NCBI GenBank assembly: GCA_016987375.1 | Contig: PJRA01000453.1 | Span: 809,896 to 856,729 of the forward strand | Reading direction: 5' to 3' | From: Brachionus koreanus | Taxonomy: Eukaryota > Rotifera > Eurotatoria > Ploima > Brachionidae | DNA: 46,834 nucleotides | Shown here: piece by piece, positions 30,080 through 40,120 of the stretch | Layout of the letters: the number at the start of each line of letters is the position of its first letter | Numbering within the stretch: position 1 is the first letter of the stretch | Program-made: the position numbers and the translations under genes | Notes under the pieces: model-generated | What the model was told of the DNA's origin: nothing | The model's input: the letters and a program-made list of their open reading frames with translations, nothing else | Databases searched by the model: none

Positions 30080-31447
30080 TCAATTTTTGTTGAGAGTTGT
30101 GTTTGAGACGGCGCAAAATGAAGACGAAGACGATGAACAGGACATAGATGGAGTCGACGTCGAACCTAGAGAAAACTGAGCACTTTGTGACAAATTGGGA
30201 ATTTTTTTCGATATCTCGCCAAACGTATTCTCAAACAACTCTCTATACTTTCGTCTGGCTTGTTTGTACGAATTTGTCTTAATTATTTTCTCATAATTTT
30301 CTTGTATAAACGCATGCACTTTAACATTAAACTCATAGTCGTTATTGACTACACAAAATATTAAATAATCACAACAATTTTGTATATTGAGCTCTTTGAT
30401 TAGATGATCGCGTGCCAAATTGGTCAAGCCGTGCACTTTATACTCCTTGGATATTTCGTATATGTCTTTGGCAAACGAGTCCATACTATCTAAATATCCA
30501 GTGTACATGTATCTAATTAGGTATTCGATTACCTTGGGACTTCGGTCGGTTTCGATGAACAAAAAATCGGTGCATGGAAGATTATCGGTACAATTTGAGC
30601 AGTTGCAGGCGGCTGACGAGGCCACGCTGGACGAGCCCGGGTTGGCCGACGAGCCGGCCATTGACGGCATCGATTTTACCACGCTTGTCTTCAGCAAGTC
30701 CCTGAATTTTCCCGATCTGCTCGCCAAAATGAATTTGTGAGCCTTGATCTCGACACTTTCGTCATAGTCGGCCAAAAAGTTCTCACAACAACTGCACGCC
30801 CATCTGAGCTCTACGCTCGACTGCTCCGTTTTTAGTCTCTTAATGCGCGGCATGTTCATCAACTGCATTTGCAGCTCGGCACATATCTGCCGTTTTTTGT
30901 ACACTTTAATTACAATGTCATACAAATTTTTTGTTTCGTATAAATCTTTGAAGTTTTCCTTGAACAAGAGCAGATCGTAGTGGGCCCATGTGAGACTAGA
31001 TGGCAAATTTGAGCTCTCGAATTCGACACGTGTGAATATCTTGAGCATTCCGTTGCATAGCAATTCCTCTTTTTGATCTTTTATGTCCTGAATTTTGAGA
31101 AATTGTTTGTAGCCAAAATCGATGAACGTTTGATACTGGTGGTCGCCGGTGTCCCGACAATACACTCGCTCGTTCTTGTTGTTAAGCAACGAGAGCTCGA
31201 CCTTGGCATTTAGTGAGTCCGGGTCCTCCGACACGTACTTTATGAACAGGGATATGTAGCCATGGCTGGACTGGTCGCCCAGACCCTCCGGATAAAGATT
31301 GAGCACCCAGCGTGTGTTTTTGTAAGCGAACACTGGACTAGTCAGCAGCGGGTAAACGTGTTCTTGTGTGTACGCCGCACTGCTTATCTTCTCTATGTAT
31401 TGTGTAAATTTTTCAACACACCAAACATAGTCGATTAAATGATACAT
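30080..31447 (-). CDS. MATH-BTB (SPOP-like) protein with Cys-rich insertions, intronless
   Basis: A 455-codon single exon. Residues about 10-142 have the MATH/TRAF layout (SSAAYTQEHVYPLL, RWVLNLYPEGLGDQSSHGYI, SLFIKYVS, LEDxGD-type turn, FIDFGYKQFL). BTB/POZ begins NLYDIVIKV (174-182), resumes IKAHKFILASRSGKFRDLL (234-252), then IEYLIRYMYTGYLD (307-320), and a 3-box-like helix follows (LARDHLIKELNIQNC). SPOP-type proteins recruit substrates through MATH and bind cullin-3 through BTB for ubiquitination. Two insertions break the BTB: 183-233, containing WACSCCENF, and about 255-293, Ser-rich with CNCSNCTDNLPC. The Ser-rich C-terminus is disordered. A CLEAR-like E-box lies 1.3 kb upstream. Confidence 0.85.
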   Translation of the reverse strand: MYHLIDYVWCVEKFTQYIEKISSAAYTQEHVYPLLTSPVFAYKNTRWVLNLYPEGLGDQSSHGYISLFIKYVSEDPDSLNAKVELSLLNNKNERVYCRDTGDHQYQTFIDFGYKQFLKIQDIKDQKEELLCNGMLKIFTRVEFESSNLPSSLTWAHYDLLLFKENFKDLYETKNLYDIVIKVYKKRQICAELQMQLMNMPRIKRLKTEQSSVELRWACSCCENFLADYDESVEIKAHKFILASRSGKFRDLLKTSVVKSMPSMAGSSANPGSSSVASSAACNCSNCTDNLPCTDFLFIETDRSPKVIEYLIRYMYTGYLDSMDSFAKDIYEISKEYKVHGLTNLARDHLIKELNIQNCCDYLIFCVVNNDYEFNVKVHAFIQENYEKIIKTNSYKQARRKYRELFENTFGEISKKIPNLSQSAQFSLGSTSTPSMSCSSSSSSFCAVSNTTLNKN

Positions 31448-33891
31448 TTAATTTTTGTCTAGCAACTATTTTATTTCTTAATTTTGATGTTGCTTTTATT
31501 CTCAACAATACTTTAAAAAGTTCTATCTAAGCAATTTGAATAAGAAAAAAAAAATTAAAAACAATTTAATATCTAAAAATGTTTGATAAAAGATTAAATT
31601 AGCCGTTTATTACACACAGAGTGCACTTGAGCCATATGGACACTTTTCCACTATCGTTTTTTAAACTCAATGTTTGTCAATTTTTTCTTTTATTTTTACT
31701 TGAATTCCATGATCAGGTAAATATTTTTGCTGTAATTTAATTTATGATGATTAAAAAAAAAATTTTTTTAATTTTTTTTGTACCATTTTTTTTTGTTTGT
31801 TTTTGAATAAAATGATAGAAAATTTTCTAAATTTTTGTTATTGATTCTAGAGAATTTTGAAAACTAAAAATGAGAGCAAAATAGAGACCTTGAATTAAAT
31901 TAAAATAAAACTTTAATTTAACTTCACGAATTTGCATCAAAGTGCTTGTTACTCTGTGACAAGACTCAATTTTCAAGCAAAGACTGAACACTGTGTGTTA
32001 ATTTTTTGTTAAATTGCATCGCAATAAAGCTCTAAAATCAAAATGCTCTGTTGAATAGAAAAAATAAACTTGACTAGATTTAGTGCGATTTTTTTTCAAC
32101 TCTTTTTCTAAATTTTTCCAAAAATTTTTATTCTAAACATTGACAATTATCTATTATAATGATCGATTATCTATTAATAGATAAACAAAAAATACTTATA
32201 CTAATAGATAATTTTGAAAATTTTGGGTTCATTTTCACTCTCAATTGACTCTCCTATTGCGATTAGGAGCAAAAATTTTTCTGCTTACAGAAAAATAAAA
32301 TCGGTTAATAGAGCAAGCGGCCTATAAAAGCCTAATAAATATTCTTTACATAATTAATTAGCTGATAAAGTGTCTGTATCTAGTAAAAAAGCAACATAAC
32401 AAAACAAAAAAAAAAAAAACTAAAACTGTTCAACGCTTTAGAAAATAAATAGTATGAATAAAGAAAAAAATAAAAATTAATTTTGGTAACCTAACCTACA
32501 TTTAATCGACGACTACTTAGCGAAAAAAGTAAACTTAATTAACATTGCTTAAGCACATAAATATATTTTATGAAGGCACAGCTCGGGGCCCGTGCACACT
32601 CAATGCAATGCAAATATGCACAGGCACTGACTTGTCCCATCAGCGCCTAATTTTAATAAAAAATTCTCGCTTATCATCAATCAGTTGATTTGTTTTGTAT
32701 ATTTTATGTGCTTTGCTTTTGAAATTAATTATAATAATCGCTCGTCTCCTTGAACAATTGTTCGCTATCAGGCTAGCATGGCCATCCTTTGTCACGTGAC
32801 CGCTAGTATTCCGCCAAATTTAGACATAGTAAGCAAGCTTCAGAATCATCTAAAAATTTAAAGAAAAAACAACGAACAAACTTTTAAATTTAAAAAGAGA
32901 GAGAGAAAGAGAGAGAGAACGAGAGAATAAATAAGAAAAAGAGAAATGGAGAAACTAGTACGAAAAATATAAAATTAAAATTTGGTATTTAGCTTAAGTA
33001 AAACAAAATAGAAAAGCTGAGATTTTAAGAGAAAAAAAAATTAAGTTTTATTTAATGAAAACCTGAATAGTCGGATTGTTGTTGTTTTTTTTTATTATTA
33101 TTATTATTATTGCTATTGTTTTTTTGTCGATATTCTAGTCGACCTACAACCCAACTATTAACACTAACATAACCAAATTAAACAACATCATATTGAATTA
33201 TTGATAAAACATAATTATAAATTTATAACTAAAAAAAAAGAAAATAAAATTTATCATTTATTTTCTTTTATTGTCTAAATAAAACATGTCAAAAATATTC
33301 AATCAATAGATGGGCAAATGTCAACTTAATTTTTTTTTTCTAATTCAAAATCTAGGTATTAGAAAATTTTGAAAAAATTCTTAAAACTACTATATCTAAT
33401 TTAATAAAACAGACCAACTATTTAAATTGCTATATAATAAATTCGATTCGAACACCATATGAGCTTCTTTTTTTGAGTAAAAATGTTTGAATAAAAAAAA
33501 AAAAAAAACTAAATATATTTTTAGATTACATTAAATGGCGCTAGTGTTGCCTAAAAACTCAACTAAGATATTTATTTAGTATTAAATTATCTTAGGTATT
33601 AAAAACTATCATAATTAAGCATTATTTGGTTAATATGAATTCAATTATAATATATATTTTAACTAATTAAAAAATTTTCTAACCATGTTGTGCATTCGTA
33701 AATGATAGAATTTTGCTTTTTGATTCAAATTAAGGTCATTCAGAAATATCTGCAAATACTTTTCTAGTTTTTAGGAAAAAATTCAACAAAAAAGGTAAAA
33801 TTTGAAAAAATAAAAAAATATATATATTTTTTTTTTATTTAGAAAATTTTTATTTAGAAAATTTTTAGAAGGTTGTTTTTACAAATTAGAA
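31448..33891. other. Intergenic region between two minus-strand genes
   Basis: This holds the 5' flank of the MATH-BTB gene and the 3' flank of the decarboxylase. Most is A/T-rich. Patches at about 32575-32660 and 32740-32815 are clearly less A/T-rich and may be promoter or a leader exon. A (GA)n run lies at about 32895-32927, and a TTA-triplet run near 33092-33110. No ORF is convincing. Confidence 0.4.
32791..32800. promoter_or_regulatory. Perfect palindromic E-box GTCACGTGAC (CLEAR-like)
   Basis: The 10-base palindrome GTCACGTGAC is the consensus bound by bHLH-zip factors of the MITF/TFE and USF type. It sits in a GC-richer patch 1.34 kb upstream of the MATH-BTB start. In DNA of this composition a perfect match is uncommon, but binding is only inferred. 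Confidence 0.35.
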
Positions 33892-35118
33892 TCACTTTGG
33901 TAAACCATTTGAATCAAGTAGAGAATTGTTCGAGTTGTAAAATATGGGTCCTGAGCCGATTTTCGAGTGTATTAAATACTTGATTATTGTTGATTTATTT
34001 TCATGATAGAATTTTGAAATCAAATTTATTAGTAAATTTTTTCTTTCTTCATTAATGCAATCAAAATTTGAATAATTTAATAATTTTCTATCCGTACTAG
34101 TTACAATTTTAGTACATAAATCAACTTGGCTAAAATAAATACTTTTTAATAAAAACATTAACTCATTGACATGTTTATCTAAAACAAATAAAAAACAATT
34201 TGGACCAGCATCGAAGCTGTATGCAGCCTTGATTTGCGAGTCACTTTTGTTATATTCATCAATAAGCTGAATAATTTGTTTAGATTTGTCATTTAGGTAA
34301 AAAAGAGGTGGATATGTGTCGAGACATACTGCATGGAATGAATTGCTATCTTGCATGACTAATTTGGCAAATAAGTCAAAATTTTTGTCTTCAATAAACT
34401 GTTCCATCATTTTGAGTCTTTGTTCTTCGACTATTTTGATCCGATGAGGGAGCAATTGGCTTGTTAAGACGGTTTCTTTCATTCCATGTGTGCTTGATAC
34501 ATCCTTTTTACCATCTTCAAGTATTAGTGCAATGATGTTCATCTCTGGCCAGTGCTCAGCCGGAAATAAGGGCTTTGACACCGAATTGGCTGAATCTGTG
34601 GCCGCATTCCATTTTACAAAGCCGCCAAAACAGCTACGGCATGCAGAGCCTGAGCCGAGTCTGGCCAACTCGCTTACATCACCTCTATAGTCAAAAGCTT
34701 TTGCTAAACACTGTGCTAGACAAGCAAATCCACTTGCTGAAGAAGCCATTCCACAAGCTGTCGGAAAGTTATTACTACTGCAAATTCTCATTTCATATTC
34801 AAATGGATTTTCAAGACCACAATTATTTCTAACTTTGTCCAACATTGTGAATAATCTCTTTCTGTTAATCAAATCATCAGGTCTCTTGTTTAAGTCTCCA
34901 TCAATAATTTCCTGAGTTACTTTGTTCAATGTAACATAAATTTTGCCTGAATTTGATTTTATTAAAACTAAACTAGTTTTTGAACTAAGTACATTGGTGT
35001 CCAAGGTGATTGAAATAGAACCATTAAGAGGAATAATCAACTCGTCGTTAGATTTACCCCAGTATTTTATTAGCGCTATATTCGGTGCACATTCATAAGT
35101 TATCGAAATATTGTTCAT
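33892..35118 (-). CDS. MVD: Diphosphomevalonate decarboxylase, intronless
   Basis: 408 codons, close to the roughly 400 of animal MVD. GHMP-kinase-fold landmarks: NIALIKYWGK at 13-22, the substrate/ATP loop NFPTACGMASSASG at 117-130, GSGSACRSCFGGFVKW, SSTHGM, and the YSFDAGPN loop near the C-terminal third. The end IGSGPIF...LLDSNGLPK matches the family's last block. The enzyme uses ATP to convert mevalonate 5-diphosphate to isopentenyl diphosphate in the cytosolic mevalonate pathway. The ATG is the first in frame, after an A/T-rich leader. The upstream gene on the same strand is 2.8 kb away, so independent transcription is likely. Confidence 0.96.
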   Translation of the reverse strand: MNNISITYECAPNIALIKYWGKSNDELIIPLNGSISITLDTNVLSSKTSLVLIKSNSGKIYVTLNKVTQEIIDGDLNKRPDDLINRKRLFTMLDKVRNNCGLENPFEYEMRICSSNNFPTACGMASSASGFACLAQCLAKAFDYRGDVSELARLGSGSACRSCFGGFVKWNAATDSANSVSKPLFPAEHWPEMNIIALILEDGKKDVSSTHGMKETVLTSQLLPHRIKIVEEQRLKMMEQFIEDKNFDLFAKLVMQDSNSFHAVCLDTYPPLFYLNDKSKQIIQLIDEYNKSDSQIKAAYSFDAGPNCFLFVLDKHVNELMFLLKSIYFSQVDLCTKIVTSTDRKLLNYSNFDCINEERKNLLINLISKFYHENKSTIIKYLIHSKIGSGPIFYNSNNSLLDSNGLPK

Positions 35119-36363
35119 ATTGAAAATAATTGAATAAATTTAAATCTTAATTATTTAAATATAATAAATATTCAAGTAATCACACCATTTTTATTTTCCA
35201 AAATTTTTTTATTTCAAAATTAAGTTGATAAAATATTGAAGCAAGTAGATTTTTTAGACCCCAATAGTAAACATGGGGTGATTTTTTGTTAAACCATTAA
35301 AACCTATAAAATAAACTTGTGAATTTTCTTTTTGTTTAATTAAAATAAATTTGTGAGTAAAAAAAGTCGATTTTTTGCATAAATTTTTAACTTCATTCAA
35401 TTGTGTTACCATGATTATTTTTAAAAAATTCTATTTCACATTAACAAGTTCAAAAATGCATTCTAATCACATAATTTGATGGTTTAAAGTCGAATAATTG
35501 AAAATTCTATTAATAATATTTATAGGTACTAATGCTATGAGCAAATAATAAAAATAAAATAAAATTATTCATGCTGCAGGTTTTAATATTTAAAATTTTA
35601 AGAATTTAGTACATTTAAGAACCAATTTAGTACGTATTTTATTTTTAAAATTAAATAATAAAACATACATAACTAATTTGAAAAAGTTGACAAAATCAGC
35701 AAAATTTTTTTGGTAGTTTTTTTTATTGTTCTTTGTAAGAAAACATCCTTAGTTTTCATTTAACTAACATTTGTTTTGATTTTACATTCATTTAACTAAA
35801 ACAATTAAAGTAAAATTTAATTTTGGTAAAATATTTTAAATGTTTAAGAAATTTTCAAAATATTCTTAGAAACAAACAAGCAAACATTTAATTCATTTCT
35901 TTATATGTTGTTCCAATCCAAGTTATAAACTAACATGCATTATTTTTACAGATTTAATCTTAAATTTAGCTTATTTTTCATCAATAATGACCAACTTCAA
36001 TCTTCTCTTGAAATTTTTATTATTTTTTATTTTTTTTTAATAACAACTCCCCATTAAATTAAAAAGATGAATTCCTAAAGAAAAATGACTGCAGAAAATT
36101 GAGGAACAACTAAAATCTAATTGAACAGATGAAAATTATTGAATTATATATTTAGATTTATAGATTAATTTGTGATCAATTTTGAAGTTTACTACACCTA
36201 AGCTTTCAATTTTTAACATTAATAATTTAGTCAATAAAGCCAACTAGAGATAATATGGAAAAATTAACCACTCAAATAATTTTCAAATTTAATAAATAAT
36301 AATTTGATTTATCTAAAAAAAATTAGCTAAATAAAATTCATATTTTTATCTTAATAGATACAA
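35119..36363. other. AT-rich intergenic DNA between MVD and tRNA-Pro
   Basis: No ORF, repeat family or RNA gene is recognised. It is a divergent flank, so it should include the MVD promoter. Confidence 0.4.
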
Positions 36364-36435
36364 GGCCTGATGGTCTAGTGGTATGATTCTCGCTTTGGGT
36401 GCGAGAGGCTCCGGGTTCGATCCCCGGTCAGGCCC
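36364..36435 (+). tRNA. tRNA-Pro (anticodon UGG)
   Basis: 72 bases fold as a cloverleaf. Acceptor GGCCTGA/TCAGGCC is fully paired with discriminator C. D arm: TGGTCTAGTGGTA. Anticodon stem CTCGC/GCGAG closes the loop TTTGGGT, so the anticodon is TGG (36396-36398). T arm: CCGGGTTCGATCCCCGG. The internal B box GGTTCGATCC is intact, and a T run follows at once. There is no intron and no encoded CCA. Confidence 0.98.
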
Positions 36436-36443
36436 TTTTTTTT
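36436..36443 (+). terminator. Pol III oligo-T terminator
   Basis: Eight T residues start directly after the discriminator base of the tRNA, as expected for RNA polymerase III termination. Confidence 0.85.
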
Positions 36444-36635
36444 CTTTTTCTAATTTAATCCTAACAATGACGTATATTTAAATTTAATTTCATAATAATT
36501 TTAAAATTTAGCCCATCCAAATTTGAGCTAAAATTAGATTATAGTTGTGAACCTTGATGAATTTGGTACGCATATTTTATCAGACAAAAAAAATCAAAAT
36601 TTAAATTTAAAAATAAAATATTTCCTAGTTAATTA

Positions 36636-37700
36636 TTGATTCAAATGGAACCACCATTTATAAGTGACATAAAAGAAAGCCCAAGCACTCACTCAAAAAA
36701 TGTAACTTTTTCTAGACTTGGTAAATCTCGTCATAGCGTGGGAAGTTGCCAATATTTAGCCAAGAAAAATTCAGACCGGCCTCATATAGCAAAATCTAAA
36801 TCACTAATGAGTGACTTAAGCCATTTGGAGACAAAATCGAATGGAATTTTCAACAATTATTCAATAAACAACAAACCGGTCAAGCCGATTATAGAATTTC
36901 CAGACGAAACTGAATCTCAATTGTGTCAGGTACAAAAGCCAAATATTCAAAAACCTCTTAAAACCATTTTAAAAAATCCTCTACCTGTCCAAACTTATCA
37001 ATCACCAATAGCCGCATTTAAAAATATCACTGTCTCAAGACAGACCGATATATTTTTTCCTGATGACAGAGAAAGAACATTTAGCCAAAAAAATTTTGCT
37101 TCAAAGAAAAAATTTCTCGAGAGCATAAATTGCGATGCGAGTTGTTCATCTAGTGTCAGTTCGAACTTTGATCATGCCTATGTCCATAAGCCAAAGTCTG
37201 AATATCTTATTGAGCCTAGGAGACGATGGAGCTATGACTATATCAAAAGAGAGCCTGAAATTCCTGATCCGGATATTGATTCACCTTATCTAATAACCGA
37301 ATCAAAAATGCTAAATCCAAAAAAAAAATGCTTAATTGAAGAATGTGAAGCGACAAATTTTATTTTTAACATTTTTACATCACTGGCCCAATTTGTCTAT
37401 CTAATTTTTACCAATTTTAAGTATTTATTAATTTTTTATTTGGCTATTATTTGTTGTTTTTTGGCGTTTTCAATCAAAATTTTGCTTTATTTTCTAAATA
37501 TTTTTAAAAAAGTTATAAAAGCTGTACTCCTTCCTCTCAGGTATATTTTCATTGATCGCCTCTTGCTTTATCTAACCAAAAATGTAAATGAACGAAGAAA
37601 ATCCAACAAATTTAATCTATCAAATGGTTTAGAGAGCGAAATTCAGAATGGTATATTGAACAAAAAATTAAATCAAATATTTTTATTCAAGATTTTTTAA
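36636..37700 (+). CDS. Unrecognised protein with a C-terminal membrane hairpin
   Basis: A 354-codon ORF. Residues 1-239 are polar, Ser/Lys-rich and probably disordered. Residues about 240-310 hold two or three long hydrophobic stretches (NFIFNIFTSLAQFVYLIF; YLLIFYLAIICCFLAFSIKI; a weaker VLLPLRYIFIDRLLLYL), separated by few polar residues, suggesting a re-entrant or two-pass anchor with the long N-terminus in the cytosol. There is no signal peptide. The N-terminal part contains KNVTF, which fits the loose RVxF PP1-docking pattern, and LKTILKNP. I cannot name a family. It converges with UCP4, the stops lying 237 bases apart. The frame could be longer through unseen splicing. Confidence 0.6.
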   Translation: MIQMEPPFISDIKESPSTHSKNVTFSRLGKSRHSVGSCQYLAKKNSDRPHIAKSKSLMSDLSHLETKSNGIFNNYSINNKPVKPIIEFPDETESQLCQVQKPNIQKPLKTILKNPLPVQTYQSPIAAFKNITVSRQTDIFFPDDRERTFSQKNFASKKKFLESINCDASCSSSVSSNFDHAYVHKPKSEYLIEPRRRWSYDYIKREPEIPDPDIDSPYLITESKMLNPKKKCLIEECEATNFIFNIFTSLAQFVYLIFTNFKYLLIFYLAIICCFLAFSIKILLYFLNIFKKVIKAVLLPLRYIFIDRLLLYLTKNVNERRKSNKFNLSNGLESEIQNGILNKKLNQIFLFKIF

Positions 37701-37937
37701 AGGATTCCTACCAGTGCTTTCCGAAGAAGTCTCTTCAATAACCGAGTGAATTATATACATCAAATTAACACAAACATTTATTATTAAACAATCATGAACA
37801 TTTTTTTTATCTTTAAATTTATTAATTTTAAATAAATTAAAAAAAATTATAAAATATTAAAATTTTTTTTTTTTTTTAATTTCAGGTTTATTAAATTAAA
37901 GCAAAGTCGTAAAAAGTAATTAAATTTAAATTTAATC

Positions 37938-39204
37938 TTAGAACCCGGTCAATCCAAACAATTTTCTAATCTCTTCATAAGTTAGCCAAAAGGTTAAAGA
38001 CCATGGAGCCTAGAAAAAAAAAGACAAATAGAGCAATCTCTAATTGATATATATATTTTCTATTACCATTCTAAACCAAATGGGCCAGTATCCTTTATAC
38101 AAACCAAAAAATCCCTCATTTTTTACAGTCAATACCAAACAGTGCCACGAAGAACGGTACAACTGACCCCTATTTGCATTAAATTTTATTTTCACATTAA
38201 TTTACCTTTTGTTTAAACAAACTTTCCGGACGAGTCAGTGGGCTGGCACATAACCCTGGTCTTGATCAGATCGGCAGGAGTTCCCATAGTCGCTGCGACC
38301 AAACCTGACATTATGCTCGACATTGTATGTACTTTATAATCATCGCGGAATCCAAATTTTTTAATGAGAAAATGTTTGACATAGTCATAGGTAGCCAGAT
38401 CGCCCAAATTTACCAGTGCTGCTCGTTGAACATTTACCAAACAGCCTCGCCACAGTCCTCTAAATCCGCCTTGTTTATATATTTCAACAAATGCTTGATT
38501 GACACTTTTTATCCTTGGCGCTTGGCCCTCAAGTTTACGCTTGCCTTCAGCTTGCATCATCGATTTGACCAAATCGGTGGGACTCGCGATAAACTGAGCC
38601 AAAGCACCAGACGAAACTCCAATAATGATCGCCTGCCAAATCGGAAATCCTTCATTTTTTTTCCACAAATCACGGAAATTTTCATAAATAACCAAACGAA
38701 ACCCGGTGTAAACCACTTGTCTGTATACTGCAGGCGTTACACCAGCCCACAAGCTCAAAACACCCTCATGCTTAACTAACTTTTAATAAATATTTGTCTA
38801 AAAATGTTTTAAACTAGTTTAATTACCCAAATTCACTCCGATTCGGAACATGCCATGAGGTAGATTTTTACTATCCAAAATGATATGTTGTTTAATTAGC
38901 TCATTTTGTATTTGAAGACGTGTTTTTACCATATCAAGTGGATATGTGACTTAAATAAGAAAAAAAGGAAAAAATTATTTTTGTATTATTTTATTTTATT
39001 CAGTGCAGAAACACAAACCGGACTTTTTTTTTAAAACAAATCTGAAAATATAAACGAAAAAATGAGAATTGGAAAACAAAAAAGGTTCAACATACCTGTT
39101 TCGGCAACCATTGCCGCAGCCGATGATAAAAAAAATCTCGATAAAAAATATTTAATTTTTTCTTCCTGGCTCAAGTCCTTTATATCAACATGAGAGCCTC
39201 TCAT
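37938..39204 (-). CDS. SLC25A27: UCP4-type mitochondrial uncoupling/carrier protein
   Basis: Exons (minus strand) 39204-39096, 38949-38827, 38775-38223, 38169-38067 and 38009-37938 join through GT-AG sites into exactly 320 codons including stop, 319 residues (human UCP4 has 323). Three carrier repeats carry YPLDMVKTRLQ, SPTDLVKSMMQ and TPADLIKTRVM. EGKRKLEG, NVQRAALVNLGDLATYD and the ending PWSLTFWLTYEEIRK are typical of UCP4 rather than UCP1-3 or UCP5. It is an inner-membrane transporter implicated in proton leak or substrate exchange; the exact substrate is unsettled. The ATG lies 4 bases after an AG in TTTAATTAAATAG-AA-ATG, a possible 3' splice or trans-splice acceptor. The gene starts 152 bases beyond the stop of the C12orf57 homologue. 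Confidence 0.93.
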
Positions 39205-39356
39205 TTCTATTTAATTAAATTTAAACAAAAAATTATCAACAATTTTTTAGTTTTACTTTTTGATTAGTAAATTTTTTTGATAAAATTTTTTTTTTTTTTT
39301 TCAGAAAAAAATGTATATAAAATTTATTCACATAAAATAAGTAAAAAAAGTCATAT

Positions 39357-39761
39357 TTAAATGCACTTAGTGCGTAAATTAAGAGGCGGCATAATGATGT
39401 TTTTGAAATTATCAAACAAATTGGCGACCAAGTCGTCCTGAGATGCTAATTCTTTGATTTTTTTAGTAAATTCTGATAGACCAGAATTATCAGGCAAAAA
39501 TCCGTAAGAGGATATTATTTTGAATTGAATTTCGTTAACAAGTGGAATGTAATTTTCAACATATTTGAGCATATCAGCAGAAAAACTTTCTCTCAATTGT
39601 CTTAATTTGGCATCTTGGTCAATTTGCTTCATAATTTCAATGAGAGCATCTTGAAATTAAAATACTGGAATTAATCATTAACCAAATAGAGAAAAAAAAA
39701 GATTGGGCCAACCTCTAGCGTCATTTATCTCAAATTTAGCACTATTGCGATCACAGCTCAT
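39357..39761 (-). CDS. C12orf57: C12orf57 / protein C10 homologue
   Basis: Exons 39761-39713 and 39649-39357 give 113 residues through one 63-base intron. The protein is a small, mostly helical domain with the family pattern: SAKFEINDARDALIEIMKQI, then MLKYVENYIPLVNEIQFKII, SYGF, and ending in DNFKNIIMPPL, where the human protein has a similar YGF and a final LFLPP-type motif. The biochemical function of the family is unknown; human C12orf57 loss causes a developmental brain and eye disorder. AATAAA lies about 30 bases after the stop (39323-39328). Identification is from remembered family pattern and length. Confidence 0.75.
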
Positions 39762-40120
39762 TATAGAAAAAAATTTGCCAAATTTCATCAAAATAATTCT
39801 TGTTTTTTTTTTTTCAAAATTATAAATTTTTATAAGTCAAATCGAATGACTAATGACTTAATAAACTTTACCTTAATTTAACACTTGTTTAATTAATAAA
39901 AAATAAAGAAAAAAATTTATTAATTTATTAACTTTTTATTAAGTAGAAAAAAAAAATTAATTATCGAATTTAATTTAAACTTTTTTTTCTTTTAAATGAG
40001 GAATTAAGGCTGTGTTGATTTTTTGCGAATTTACAAAAATATTAAAATTTTTTTTATAATAAATTAAAATGGAAGACTTATAAAAATTTAATTTAAAAAA
40101 AAAAAAAAGCGAAATAAAAG
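39762..40120. other. Short AT-rich spacer between prominin and C12orf57 homologue
   Basis: Homopolymer-rich A/T DNA containing the prominin 3' UTR and the C12orf57 leader. No other feature is seen. Confidence 0.5.
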
